Assembly (NCBI RefSeq): GCF_017471675.1 | Contig: NZ_JAFUSK010000048.1 | Coordinates: 1-64,000 of the forward strand | Direction of reading: 5' to 3' | From: Pseudobutyrivibrio sp. | Lineage (GTDB): Bacteria; Bacillota; Clostridia; Lachnospirales; Lachnospiraceae | DNA: 64,000 nucleotides | Shown: piece after piece, positions 48,803 to 58,400 of the stretch | Position numbering within the stretch: position 1 is the first letter of the stretch | Layout: every line of letters begins with the position of its first letter | Made by a program: the position numbers and the translations under genes | The notes under the pieces: generated by a model | What the model was told of the DNA's origin: nothing | Database searches by the model: none | What the model saw: only the letters and a program-made list of their open reading frames with translations

Positions 48803-49576
48803 CTAGTTATCCTCTTTTGCCCCTTGGATAATCCATAAAAAAATTGTGGTTATCGTAAATACGATAATTTCTACAAAGCAGGCAATTCCCTTTAGACCGT
48901 GTCCTGGGTTTAGCGCCATATTTAAAGAAATGCATTCCCACGCAAACAAATTGCTTATCGTTACAAGGGCATAATAAATACCATATGGCACTATTACTGC
49001 CAAGAAATAGTTCTCCATGCAATTGCAAAGTACAGCCGTAAATAAAGAAATCGTCCCAGCAAATATTCCGTCGAAAATAATATAGCCTATCGTATATACC
49101 ATAGGATGAGAGTAGAAAAGTTTCGCTCCGATTTCATTTGCATAGGGACCTATCGCTACCAAAGAATCTGGATACAGCAGAGGCTTTACCATCATGGTCA
49201 AAATGAAATTTAGGGCGAGTGGAATTGCAATTACTAAAAATCCAATTGCAAAAATTCTAAACCCCAAAAGCATTGTATATCTGGCTTTTCCCATCCGGAT
49301 TCTATATTGATAGAAGTACTTGTTTTTCTTAAGTATTCCGTATTCTATTCCTGTTGCAATTGATGCAAGCAATGGAAAAATCAAATAGAACCAGTAACTT
49401 TGAGAAAAGAATAATGTTCCGCCAAGCCAACTGATATATGCATTTTCAGGAATACCATAAGCAGGATTGTTCCACATAAGAACACCTTTTTCAAAATGCC
49501 AAAGAGCTATTCCTATTCCTATAGCTATGGACACAATAGAAATTTTATGTATGCTAATAAATTTTTTAAAATCCAT
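48803..49576 (-). CDS. ABC transporter permease 1 of the BlaRI operon
   Basis: A 257-residue membrane protein with about six predicted helices, beginning near 11-30. It has no recognisable binding-protein-dependent EAA loop, so it is of the ABC-2 kind used for peptide or lipid export and immunity. It overlaps the second permease by 11 bp and precedes the ATPase. Confidence 0.75.
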   Translation of the reverse strand: MDFKKFISIHKISIVSIAIGIGIALWHFEKGVLMWNNPAYGIPENAYISWLGGTLFFSQSYWFYLIFPLLASIATGIEYGILKKNKYFYQYRIRMGKARYTMLLGFRIFAIGFLVIAIPLALNFILTMMVKPLLYPDSLVAIGPYANEIGAKLFYSHPMVYTIGYIIFDGIFAGTISLFTAVLCNCMENYFLAVIVPYGIYYALVTISNLFAWECISLNMALNPGHGLKGIACFVEIIVFTITTIFLWIIQGAKEDN

Positions 49577-50354
49577 TTTTACTAAGTTGTCTCCCTGTTA
49601 TTTGCTCACTAATTAGTAACAGGATTCCCAAGATAATCAATCCGATTGTTAAACTAGTATTCTGCAGAATGGATGAGTTTTTAGCAATCATAGCCAGGTG
49701 ACATGGCAGGATGAATTTGGTTGAAAAAATTCCTGACAGCATAATTCCTATATTGATTATAAATGCCACGGTTGATTGAATTTTCAATTCCATACACATC
49801 TGCAACATTCCAAATAACAGCGAATGGAGAATAAAAAATATTATCGTATATACGTATATCTTTGGCTCAAAATTGCCAAATCGGCTATTAATTATTTCAA
49901 CATTATTTGGAATAATTATCATCAATTCTAGCCTATGTTCCATCAATTCAAAGAGGCCAATCAAAAGATAATATCCAATTGAAAGAGTGTAAAACCAACA
50001 AATCTTTCGCCACCACCACCTTCGGTAGGTGCCATACAAGATGATGTTTGCCTGGCGATTCTGTCGCTCTTCGTGAACAAAGCCACTTATTGTTAATAAA
50101 TAGCTGAATTGTATTAGCATCCACTGGGTTGGAAGTTGCCTGTTTCGCTCAATTGAGCCACCATTCATGATTTTTATTCCATATAATATTTTTCCAAGAT
50201 GATATGAAATTGTATTTGGAAATGCTGCACCTAGAGTTAAGCCTGATTTGTACAATATATATTGATTTATAAACAAAAAGATAATTGGTATAAACGCTAT
50301 ACATATAATCAACCATCTCTTTTTTATCCCGTATGTTATTTCATAAGATAGCAA
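49566..50354 (-). CDS. ABC transporter permease 2 of the BlaRI operon
   Basis: A 262-residue membrane protein with about six helices and a large outer loop after the first helix. Similar in size and layout to the neighbouring permease but not closely alike in sequence, suggesting a heteromeric channel as in LanEG-type systems. It lies 11 bp after the lipoprotein gene. Confidence 0.7.
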   Translation of the reverse strand: MLSYEITYGIKKRWLIICIAFIPIIFLFINQYILYKSGLTLGAAFPNTISYHLGKILYGIKIMNGGSIERNRQLPTQWMLIQFSYLLTISGFVHEERQNRQANIILYGTYRRWWWRKICWFYTLSIGYYLLIGLFELMEHRLELMIIIPNNVEIINSRFGNFEPKIYVYTIIFFILHSLLFGMLQMCMELKIQSTVAFIINIGIMLSGIFSTKFILPCHLAMIAKNSSILQNTSLTIGLIILGILLLISEQITGRQLSKNGF

Positions 50355-50364
50355 TTTTTTACCT

Positions 50365-51048
50365 CTATAAGTCTATTTGGGGCTCCAGTTTAACTAGGGC
50401 TACATGTTCTCTTCCCTGATCATATTCAATAGTAGCGGTGTTCTCCTCTACCAAGAAATAGAAAATATTTTCATTGTTAATGTAATATTCATCCTCTAAT
50501 TGGAAGATAAAATCCTGATTAACAATATCTTCCCCTTCCTTTGGATAATCTACGAAAATGTCGTCGGATTCCCTCTTAGTTTCCGATAAATCATTGTAAT
50601 ATGTGCTTGAGACGATACTGCTATTCTGGATGCTTTGGCCTGTTACTTTATTTAAAACACCAGCTTTAAATCCACAAAAACCCATGATGTGATCCTTTCT
50701 ATCCTTCACATGAATAGTTAGATTCACTATGTAATAGCATGACTTATCTGTAACCTTGCCATTTTCATCTTCATCTGGATAATAATCTGCCAAGTTTTCC
50801 CAGTCACCTTTTTGCTTTGTGATTCTAGAAGAGTTCACTGTTATCTCCATACCTTCTTTTTCAAAAGTATCCCCTTCTTTATAGACTTCGCAGCCTTTAC
50901 CATATTCTTTTAAACATTCTGTATCTGAAACATTTAAAGGCTTTGTGTCTATCTGAATATTATCATCTTCTACCGAATCATTCTTGCAGCTAGTCAAAAG
51001 ACTAGCCGCAAGCAATGCACCCACAAGAAGTTGCTTCATGCATTTCAT
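50365..51048 (-). CDS. Lipoprotein of the BlaRI operon (DUF5028-like)
   Basis: A 227-residue lipoprotein: signal with lipobox LLTSC (cysteine near residue 21), an acidic spacer, then a beta-rich domain with YYIVNLTIHVKDRKDHIMGF. Similar overall to the anchored protein at 47634-48182. It follows the DUF2712-like gene by 3 bp behind GGGAG. A possible binding or immunity component for the ABC transporter; the ligand is unknown. Confidence 0.65.
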   Translation of the reverse strand: MKCMKQLLVGALLAASLLTSCKNDSVEDDNIQIDTKPLNVSDTECLKEYGKGCEVYKEGDTFEKEGMEITVNSSRITKQKGDWENLADYYPDEDENGKVTDKSCYYIVNLTIHVKDRKDHIMGFCGFKAGVLNKVTGQSIQNSSIVSSTYYNDLSETKRESDDIFVDYPKEGEDIVNQDFIFQLEDEYYINNENIFYFLVEENTATIEYDQGREHVALVKLEPQIDL

Positions 51049-51051
51049 TTT

Positions 51052-51498
51052 TTAGTATCTCCCACTAATATTGTCTGGACTCCATTTTCCTGATAAACGA
51101 TGGGCTCTATTATCTTGTCCAACCGTGAAAATTGGATATACATTTCTAAATCTTCCATAAGCATTATTTGAAATATATCTATATGAACCAGCTGGCATAA
51201 TTGCATAGCTTGATACAATATTTGATGTCATTGCATCAGCATTATTTCCATTAGTTCCACCAAACCATACAGAAAATTGATCTACACCTGCATTGCTCTT
51301 TACATAACTAGCAGTGTTATCATTTTTCGCTCTTGGAGCCTCAGGTGCAATGTCTGAACCATCAGCTATAAAAGAAAAATTAAACACTTTATCCGTGTGA
51401 TTATTTGCCTTTACTAACATGCTTGTTTGCATGAATGTGCAGGCCAACATTAACCCTAAAATACCTGTTGAAATTAACTTTTTAACTTTCATAATCAT
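51052..51498 (-). CDS. Secreted DUF2712-like protein
   Basis: A 148-residue protein with a signal peptide (about 1-31, ending KVKA-like at MLVKA). The mature part is polar with no cysteine: FNFSFIADGSDIAPE near the start, YVKSNAGVDQFSVWFGG in the middle and LSGKWSPDN at the end. I recall this as DUF2712, small secreted proteins of Firmicutes often beside ABC transporters. Some bacteriocins (lactococcin 972 type) have similar size and neighbours, but direct homology is not shown. Start ATG follows AAAGGAG. Confidence 0.6.
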   Translation of the reverse strand: MIMKVKKLISTGILGLMLACTFMQTSMLVKANNHTDKVFNFSFIADGSDIAPEAPRAKNDNTASYVKSNAGVDQFSVWFGGTNGNNADAMTSNIVSSYAIMPAGSYRYISNNAYGRFRNVYPIFTVGQDNRAHRLSGKWSPDNISGRY

Positions 51499-51509
51499 TC
51501 ATTCTCCTT

Positions 51510-51737
51510 TCAGTCTACCCTCTTCCATTCAGGGTCTATCCACTTGTTGTTTGATGCATCCCATCTTCTTATATATTTGACACCATCAACGTATTTTACC
51601 TTTATTACAATTTTGGTTACTTTTACTTCGTACTGTTTTGTGTACTCTGTGTCTGGTTTTTCAATATTTACTGGCAAACTAGTAGATAGAATTGTCATGC
51701 CAAGCATACAAGAAATGATGGTTTTCTTGAAAAACAA
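51510..51737 (-). CDS. Small secreted cationic protein, first structural gene of the BlaRI operon
   Basis: A 75-residue protein starting at TTG (51735-51737), 9 nt after GGAAGGAGG. It has a signal peptide (about 1-24) and a mature part of about 50 residues rich in K, R, Y, V and W, ending YIRRWDASNNKWIDPEWKRVD. This resembles small secreted Firmicutes proteins ending in RRW...W-x-DP-x-W that I recall without function. It is the first gene after a near-consensus promoter. It could be a peptide effector or a marker of envelope stress. Confidence 0.6.
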   Translation of the reverse strand: MFFKKTIISCMLGMTILSTSLPVNIEKPDTEYTKQYEVKVTKIVIKVKYVDGVKYIRRWDASNNKWIDPEWKRVD

Positions 51738-51764
51738 AATACTATTCCTCCTTCCATTATTTTT

Positions 51765-51802
51765 TATTGATTATCATTATAGTATATTCGTAATTATTGT
51801 CA
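51765..51802 (-). promoter_or_regulatory. Near-consensus promoter of the secreted-protein/ABC operon
   Basis: Minus strand TTGACA, 16 bp, TATAAT between the blaR1 terminator and the 75-residue gene (boxes about 51797-51802 and 51775-51780). The spacer and -10 contain TTACGAATATACTATAATG; a similar ACGAATAT is in the blaI promoter region, a possible shared BlaI operator. Confidence 0.75.
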
Positions 51803-51804
51803 AC

Positions 51805-51835
51805 AAAAAAGTAAGAGAGATATTTTTCTCTTACT
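51805..51835 (-). terminator. Intrinsic terminator after blaR1
   Basis: Nine-base arms AGTAAGAGA (51810-51818) and TCTCTTACT (51827-51835), 8-nt loop, then TTTTTT on the minus strand. Confidence 0.88.
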
Positions 51836-51851
51836 TCCGTTTCTTAAGTAA

Positions 51852-53006
51852 TTATTCTATTTTTATTCCCGTATCTGTATAATACGAAAGTTCCTCTTCC
51901 GCCACATCTAGAATTACTTGTTCCTGACCCAAAATCGATTCTTTGTAAATCAATGAATAGGTTCCATCATCATTCTTTCTCAAATACGAATTAAAACCAT
52001 CGATTGAAAGAACCTCACCTTCATAATCTCCCAAGTTTGCTTCAGTAGGTTCATAGTTTGCCTGAATAATAAAGCTGTAAGATATCATTACTATCGCTAA
52101 TAGGCAAAATGAAATGACAAACTGATTAATAATTGATTTCTTTCTTTTTGCTGATGAGATAGCCTTAAATCGCTCATATAATTCTTCTGGATTACCATCT
52201 GCTAATGCAAGCATAAGCTCGTGTTCTATTTCGTTATGCCTTTTATATTCCTGCAAAATAGTTTCCAGATATTCGATTCGGTACTCCTGAGTATTGTTCT
52301 CAAGAACTCTCATATCACAGTTTAATTCTAAACTCTGATTGATATTCTTTTTTACAAACAGTACAACAGGATTCCACCAGTATATTTTGCAGATAATATT
52401 GATGAGATGTTTTATTAAAACATCATTGTTTCTAAGGTGCTCGTTTTCATGTTTTAGGATAATTTCTAATTCCCTGCTTGTGTAATTCTCATTTGGAATT
52501 GCAATTATTCTTTTAAAAATACCCATACAACAAGGCGCATCTATAAAGTTAATTCTTTTTATTTTGGTAGAGATAAATCGATTGTTTGTTACTTCAGTGA
52601 ATTCGTCTGCTTCGATCTCTTCCCCAGAATACCAAAAGATATTGTGAATCCTTCTATATTTTTTTATATATTGAACTAGTTTTACTGCTGCAACAGCAAA
52701 CCAAATAGCTATGATTAGATGGATAATTGTTACTGGATATCCAGATATTTTACACACTTCTGCTGACAAGAAATCGTTTACATAATTCCACACAGGTCCC
52801 CCGGAAATTGGTCGTGTATATCCTTCGAATTCCACAGGAAATAGCATTCTTAATAAACACAATGAGTATATTATTAAGAATACTTTTGGATTAACTTTAT
52901 CGAATAGCTTGTCTTCTTTTCTAATCTTGTAAATCAAAATCATCATAATGCTAGATGTAACTGAAGCCTGCATTATGGAATTCACAGAAATGCAATTGAA
53001 TAACAT
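51852..53006 (-). CDS. BlaR1-like M56 membrane metalloprotease sensor without penicillin-binding domain
   Basis: A 384-residue integral membrane zinc protease. Four or so helices are visible; the HENEH (HExxH) zinc site lies in the loop before IYWWNPVVLFVKK, with LELNCDMRVLE downstream. After the last helix (about residue 295) only about 70 outer residues remain (NYEPTEANLGDYEGEVLSID...), far too few for the beta-lactam sensor domain of true BlaR1. It should detect another signal and cleave BlaI. Its ATG overlaps the blaI stop by 1 bp. Confidence 0.85.
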   Translation of the reverse strand: MLFNCISVNSIMQASVTSSIMMILIYKIRKEDKLFDKVNPKVFLIIYSLCLLRMLFPVEFEGYTRPISGGPVWNYVNDFLSAEVCKISGYPVTIIHLIIAIWFAVAAVKLVQYIKKYRRIHNIFWYSGEEIEADEFTEVTNNRFISTKIKRINFIDAPCCMGIFKRIIAIPNENYTSRELEIILKHENEHLRNNDVLIKHLINIICKIYWWNPVVLFVKKNINQSLELNCDMRVLENNTQEYRIEYLETILQEYKRHNEIEHELMLALADGNPEELYERFKAISSAKRKKSIINQFVISFCLLAIVMISYSFIIQANYEPTEANLGDYEGEVLSIDGFNSYLRKNDDGTYSLIYKESILGQEQVILDVAEEELSYYTDTGIKIE

Positions 53007-53410
53007 TAGTCTTCACCTTTTAGCTGCGATATAACCTCTTCTAACTTTTTGATTACCTGTTTGTTTTTGTCCTTTTGCTTTAAGCTATTTGCTCCAATAA
53101 ATGATGCAGTCAATTCTGCAATAGCGCTGCTATCAAATCCCTTGTCCATCAGAAGACTTGAGTAGTATTCTTCCTTTGAAATAGTTGGGATAAGCTTTCT
53201 TGCATAAGTCTTGGCTGTCTTTTCAAAGCTGTCTATCTCCAAGTAGTTCTCTTCAGACAATGCCTGAACAATCTTATAAACTGTTACGTTACTCCAACCA
53301 TCCTTTTGAAGCTCACTTGCCATTTCATTTGGAGTCATTGGCTCCTTTTTCTCCCACAAGAAATTCATCAAAGCTTCTTCACGTGGTTTTAATTCTCTTC
53401 TCTTTTCCAT
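53006..53410 (-). CDS. BlaI/MecI-family repressor
   Basis: A 134-residue winged-helix repressor of the BlaI/MecI/CopY family. N-terminal LKPREEALMNFLWEKKEPMTPNEMA and the recognition helix region WSNVTVYKIVQALSEENYLEIDS, then a C-terminal dimer helix with SLLMDKGFDSSAIAELTASF. It is cotranscribed with the M56 sensor gene, and cleavage of BlaI by the sensor is the known family logic. It probably controls both its own promoter and the structural operon. Confidence 0.9.
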   Translation of the reverse strand: MEKRRELKPREEALMNFLWEKKEPMTPNEMASELQKDGWSNVTVYKIVQALSEENYLEIDSFEKTAKTYARKLIPTISKEEYYSSLLMDKGFDSSAIAELTASFIGANSLKQKDKNKQVIKKLEEVISQLKGED

Positions 53411-53445
53411 TGCACCCTCACAAATTTATTATTCTCAAAATCTGA

Positions 53446-53490
53446 TATTCGTTATATTTATTATATATATATCAGTACAATAATACAATT
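53446..53490 (-). promoter_or_regulatory. Probable blaI-blaR1 promoter with operator candidates
   Basis: Minus strand TTGTAT, 17 bp, TATAAT about 60 bp before blaI. On the plus strand TACAAT occurs twice (in GTACAATAATACAATTATA around 53475-53493), and AACGAATATCA lies just downstream of the -10. BlaI family operators contain TACA/TGTA half-sites, so either may be the site. Confidence 0.5.
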
Positions 53491-53513
53491 ATAAAAGCTC
53501 CCCGAAGGGAGCT
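53491..53513 (-). terminator. Intrinsic terminator after galK
   Basis: AGCTCCC (53496-53502) and GGGAGCT (53507-53513) with a stable UUCG loop on the minus strand, then TTTTATAATT. Confidence 0.88.
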
Positions 53514-53518
53514 ATCAT

Positions 53519-54688
53519 TTATGCTAATCGGCGAGCGCCATCTCCTATGTCTACTACATAGAACTCAGCGTCCAGATTATATTTTTCTTTGTAAGCCTTT
53601 CCTACGATTGACTTGAAGTTTTCTACGGCATCGTTTTCTACGATTGCTACTGTACAACCGCCGAAGCCGCCGCCTGTGATGCGGGCGCCGATGACACCTG
53701 GTACAGACCACTCTGTCTCAACAAGGAAATCTACTTCCTCGCATGATACTTCGTAATCATCGCGAAGTGAAATGTGGCTGGCATTCATAAGCTTTCCGAA
53801 TGTAGCGATGTCGTTGTTGTTGAGGGCTTCTACTGCTTTGATTGTACGCTGGTTTTCAGCAACAGCATGCTTTGCTCTGCGGTAGTTAACCTCATCCTTG
53901 ATAGCTGAGCCGTATTTTTCGAATTCCTCGTCTGTAAGCTCACCAAGCTCCTTGATACCACATACTGTCTGAAGATCAGCAAGTGCCTGAGCGCTCTCGT
54001 TTCTTCTATCATTATATGCACTGTCTACAAGTGAGTGCTTTACCTTAGAATTTGTGATAACAATCTTAGCTCCTTCAAGCTTTACGCTTGCATATTTATA
54101 GGATAAATCTGCACAGTCAAGGAAAATGGCGTGGTCTTTTTGTCCCATTGCTACCGCAAATTGGTCCATTATACCACAGTTACATCCATTGAAATTATTT
54201 TCTGAATACTGTCCGATAAGGGCTAAATCAATCATTGTCTTGTTAAGGCCAAACATATCGTTAAGCATAGTGCCTGTAAGCACCTCAAGAGATGCTGATG
54301 AAGAAAGGCCTGAACCGTTGGGAATATTGCCCCAAACTACCATTTCAAATCCTGATTTAATTTCTGCACCCTTCTCTATAAGAGCCCAAACAACACCAAG
54401 AGGATAGTTTGCCCAGTGATATTCGTCCTTGTTTGTAAGGTCATCAAGTGAGCTTTCGATTACTCCTACATTTTCGATATTGGCTGAGTAGAGTTTGATA
54501 ACTCTGTCCTCACGCTTTCTTGCTACGGCGTATGTGCCGATTGTAAGGGCACATGGGAATACGTGGCCACCGTTGTAGTCGGTGTGCTCGCCGATAAGGT
54601 TTACGCGGCCTGGGGCGAAGTATGTGCGGATATCGCCTGAAGGGCCGAATTTTTCTTCGAATATAGTTTTTAATTCTTGTGCGTTCAT
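53519..54688 (-). CDS. galK: Galactokinase
   Basis: A 389-residue GHMP kinase that phosphorylates galactose in the Leloir pathway. The signature GRVNLIGEHTDYNGG lies near residue 28, the ATP loop NGSGLSSSASLEV near 130, and GARITGGGFGGCTVAI near the C-terminus. Full length. The ATG follows AAAAGGAGAATTAA. It lies downstream of lacZ and the DUF6106 gene in the galactoside locus; galT and galE are not in the window. Confidence 0.97.
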   Translation of the reverse strand: MNAQELKTIFEEKFGPSGDIRTYFAPGRVNLIGEHTDYNGGHVFPCALTIGTYAVARKREDRVIKLYSANIENVGVIESSLDDLTNKDEYHWANYPLGVVWALIEKGAEIKSGFEMVVWGNIPNGSGLSSSASLEVLTGTMLNDMFGLNKTMIDLALIGQYSENNFNGCNCGIMDQFAVAMGQKDHAIFLDCADLSYKYASVKLEGAKIVITNSKVKHSLVDSAYNDRRNESAQALADLQTVCGIKELGELTDEEFEKYGSAIKDEVNYRRAKHAVAENQRTIKAVEALNNNDIATFGKLMNASHISLRDDYEVSCEEVDFLVETEWSVPGVIGARITGGGFGGCTVAIVENDAVENFKSIVGKAYKEKYNLDAEFYVVDIGDGARRLA

Positions 54689-54720
54689 TTAATTCTCCTT
54701 TTAGACACCTCATACGTATA

Positions 54721-54770
54721 CCCTCATCAGTCAGCTGCGCTGACAGCTTCTCCCTAAAAAGGGAGAAGCC
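54721..54770. repeat. Dispersed palindromic repeat, half copy upstream of galK
   Basis: CCCTCATCAGTCA, hairpin GTCAGC-TGC-GCTGAC, then GCTTCTCCCT/AGGGAGAAGC. Same family as the right half of 41261-41369. In that copy the first hairpin reads GTCACC-TGC-GGTGAC, so one base pair is exchanged with pairing kept. Confidence 0.8.
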
Positions 54771-54782
54771 TTTGGGAAGGCT

Positions 54783-55310
54783 TTAGAGGTATATGTCGTG
54801 TTTGTTGTATTTTGCCATTGCGTTAAGTAATTTGTCGGAAGGTGTGAATATTACTTTGAAATCGTTGCCTTTTGCCTCGCTGTGAGCTACTAAAATGTAA
54901 TCTTTTTGCTCTGAATCATGGGCGCTGCAATCGTAAGTCTTAAGCTGCACATGGTCGTATTTAAGTGATTCGTTTGTGCCAACTGCTGCAACCATCTTTA
55001 CTTCGTTTGATTCAATATTAACAACCTTTTTTCTCTTTTCATTGTTAATAATCTTTGCGATTTCAAGGCTACCATTTGTATAGTCATATTCATATTCAAT
55101 ATTTTTGTTCGTATATAAGATTATCGTAAATATAGCCATAATAATGAGCAAAATCGCCATTATAATTGTCAAAATCCCTCTCGAATAAGTAACAGTAGCT
55201 ACTAATAATAAAAATGTTACTACAGCAGCACCGGTTTTTTTTGTTTTATCCTGAGCTGTTTCAATTACCTTTACTGCCTCTTCTACGAATGTGTCATTTG
55301 TTTCAAACAT
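54783..55310 (-). CDS. DUF6106-like membrane protein
   Basis: A 175-residue protein with two adjacent membrane helices (about 28-68) between a short cytoplasmic start and a C-terminal domain with EYEYDYTNGSLEIAKIINNEKRK, as I recall for DUF6106 of Lachnospiraceae. It lies between lacZ and galK in the same direction but has no evident link to sugar use. Function unknown. Confidence 0.65.
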   Translation of the reverse strand: MFETNDTFVEEAVKVIETAQDKTKKTGAAVVTFLLLVATVTYSRGILTIIMAILLIIMAIFTIILYTNKNIEYEYDYTNGSLEIAKIINNEKRKKVVNIESNEVKMVAAVGTNESLKYDHVQLKTYDCSAHDSEQKDYILVAHSEAKGNDFKVIFTPSDKLLNAMAKYNKHDIYL

Positions 55311-55351
55311 AATTAACCCTCAACTTTCCTTCTAGTAATTAACATTGTATC

Positions 55352-55384
55352 TAAAAAATGTCGGCTACAACCTGCAGCCGACAT
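55352..55384 (-). terminator. Intrinsic terminator after lacZ
   Basis: ATGTCGGCT (55358-55366) and AGCCGACAT (55376-55384) with a 9-nt loop, then a run of six T on the minus strand. Confidence 0.9.
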
Positions 55385-55408
55385 TCATTATAACATATAA
55401 ATAATGCC

Positions 55409-58400
55409 TTAAATACCCCTAAAACTAAAGGAAATCTCCATATCCTTGCTATTATCTAGCATGAATTCCGGATGGGTTTTAGAGCCCCATGTATCGTCTC
55501 CTGCAACACCCATCTGCTTGCCTATTCTCACATGTGTGAAATGTACTGGTGGCAGCTCTGTAGGGTGCATTGCCTCGTCTATTTCATGAACTGTGTAAGG
55601 AAGTGCCGAGAATCCGTTACATTCTGTTAAGAACAATATTCCATTGCCCCTTTCATCTGTAAGCTTTGCGTAGCGTACCTCCTCATGGTTTCCACATTCC
55701 TGAGGAACCAGGTATTTTGCCATATTATCAGCCACTTTATTTCTAAATATACCAAGCTTTGCATGGCATTTATCATTGTAGGTTTCCTCTGGTCCTCTTC
55801 CGTACCATTCAAGGTTTTCTAAGCTGCTATCAAGTGTTAGCGCCATTGAAAGCTCAGGCAATTCTCCGATTTCAGCCGAAGCAGGAAGCTTCAATGTACA
55901 ATCTACTAATCCATCGGCATGAACTATATATGTAACCTGACACTTGCCAGCTGGCTTTGTGGCCAGATGATATGTGTATACCACCTTTACTCTGTCTTCT
56001 GATACCTCAACCAAAGGAATCTCATTAATGCCATCATCCATGCGATTTGTAGCTAAATACTTGCTTGCAAGCTTCCACTGACCAGCTCTAAATGGCAGTT
56101 GATTAGCCAAATCGTTTTCTGTCATTGGACGCCAGAAGTTTGGCATTACAAAGCGCTTAAGAAGCTCCTTGCCATGGTATTTATAAGAGCTTAAGCCCTT
56201 CACGCCTACAAATAGGACTTCAAAATCATCCCCCTTTACCCCCAGGTTATGGAAGCCTTGGGTTACTGTAAGCTTCTGCGCTGGTCCTCGCTCAAAGATA
56301 AATCGGCCTACTGTAGTCTGGCCAAATGCCACCTCATGGCCTGCTCTTGCCCAAAGATTGTCCTCTTTTAACAAGAATGAAAGTGTAACAATATACTCAT
56401 CATCCTTTGGTAAATCCAGCTCCAGGGCATACTCTGTAGTAGTAAGCGGTGGACAATCGATTGTAAGCTCTTCCTCAGCTATTAAATCTCCAAGCCGCTC
56501 CACTGTAAGTAGCGCTGTGTATTCATTTGTATTTGTAAACAGATTTCTGTTTTCAATGATAGCTTTGCCGCCATCAAAAGTGATTTTGATGTTTTGGTAA
56601 TCGTATTTTACCTCCTGCATCTTTGGGCTAGGCTCTCTATTCTTGCTATAACAAATACCATCGCCAGAAAAGCTACCATCATTTGGCCTATCGTCGAAAT
56701 CACCGCCGTAGCCTTCAAATTCTACTCCTCTGTTATCCTTGATGGTGATAGCCTGGTCTATATAATCCCAGATAAATCCACCCTGGAACAATGGCTCCTC
56801 ATAAGCCAGCTCCGTATATTTGCTCATTGCACCACAGCTGTTTCCCATGGCATGCATGTATTCACAGTTGATGTAAGGCTTATCCTTATGGTCCTTTAGC
56901 CATTCCTTAATAGCCTTCACTGGTGCGTACATTGTGGATTCCATATCGGAAAGATCCACACGTCTATCGTTAAATACTCCCTCATAATGCACAAGTCTTG
57001 TGCTATCCCACTCATGGAATTTATCCTGCATGCGCCTTAGGTTGCTTCCGCCGTAGCTTTCATTTCCTAAAGACCAGATAAGTATACATGGATGATTCTT
57101 GTCACGTTCAAACATGCTATGGGCTCTATCCACTACATTATCTGCAAACTCTGGCCTGTCACCTGGCACCGCATAGCTATCATCCTTAAGCTTCATAATC
57201 TGAATAGGCGTCTGCCAAGTACCGTGGGTCTCCAAGTTAGTCTCATCGATTACATATAATCCAAAAATATCGCACAATCTGTAGAAGTATGTTTGGTTTG
57301 GATAATGACTGGTTCGGATTGCATTGATATTGTTCTTTTTGATAGTGATAATATCCTTTAGGATATCCTCCTCTGAAAGAACTCGACCTGTTGATGAAGA
57401 AAATTCATGGCGGTTAACACCCTTAAACACAATGCGCCTTCCATTAATGTGCATCATGCCATCCTTCATCTCGAACCTTCTAAAGCCAACCTTTTCTTTG
57501 ATAACCTCTGCAATTCTTCCTGTTTCACCAAAGACATTTAACTGCAAATCGAATAGATAAGGCTTTTCTGCACTCCACAGCTTTGGCTCCCTCACATGTA
57601 CTTCCATGTGATTCATGCCCTCTTCTACAGCAAGCTTATTAAGGATATCTGTATCGTCATCTGAAAGTGTCATCTGAACCATGCCACTTCCAATCACATC
57701 CATATCGATAACAAGGGTTGCATCCTTGTAATCATCATCAAGAAGTGTCTGGATTCGCAAGTCTCTAATATGAGTCTTTGGCACTGTGTACAGGTAAACC
57801 TCTCTGAAGATTCCCGAGAATCTAAAGAAATCCTGGTCTTCACACCAGCTACCTGATGTCCATTTGAACACCTGCACTGCCAGCTTGTTCTCTCCATCCT
57901 TTATGAAAGGTGTCAGGTCAAACTCGCTAGGTGTAAAAGAATCCTCGCTATAGCCAACATATTCACCGTTGAGCCAAATTGCGAAGCCGCTTTCCACACC
58001 CTGGAATGAGATGTACACAGGTCCCTCCTTCATAAAAGAAGGGACTGTGAAATACTTTACGTAATTTCCAACAGGATTCTCCTTGGTAGGAATCTCACCT
58101 GGCTCTAGCGCCTCATGTCCATCCCAAGGATACTGGGTGTTCACATACATTATCTTATCGTAGCCTTCAAGCTGAATATGGGCAGGAACCTTTATATCAT
58201 CAAAGCTTTTGCAATCTCTGTCTAATCTATAAAAGTCCTTGTCGCAAACCTCATAATTCTTGGCAAATTCAAACTTCCAGGTGCCATTTAAGGAATACTT
58301 GAAGCTTGATTTCTCCCCATAGGCATAGGCTTCGCTATCGTAATACTCATGGTCTGAGTGAGCCTTTAATCTATTTTGTTCAAATACTTTTGGGTCCTTT

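Noticed and set aside
51052-51498. Lactococcin 972 family bacteriocin
   Set aside because: Size and ABC neighbours are similar, but the mature sequence fits the DUF2712 pattern better and lacks the lactococcin signature; kept as unknown.
51852-53410. Beta-lactam resistance locus (blaR1-blaI)
   Set aside because: The sensor lacks the penicillin-binding outer domain and no beta-lactamase or PBP2a gene is present in the operon.
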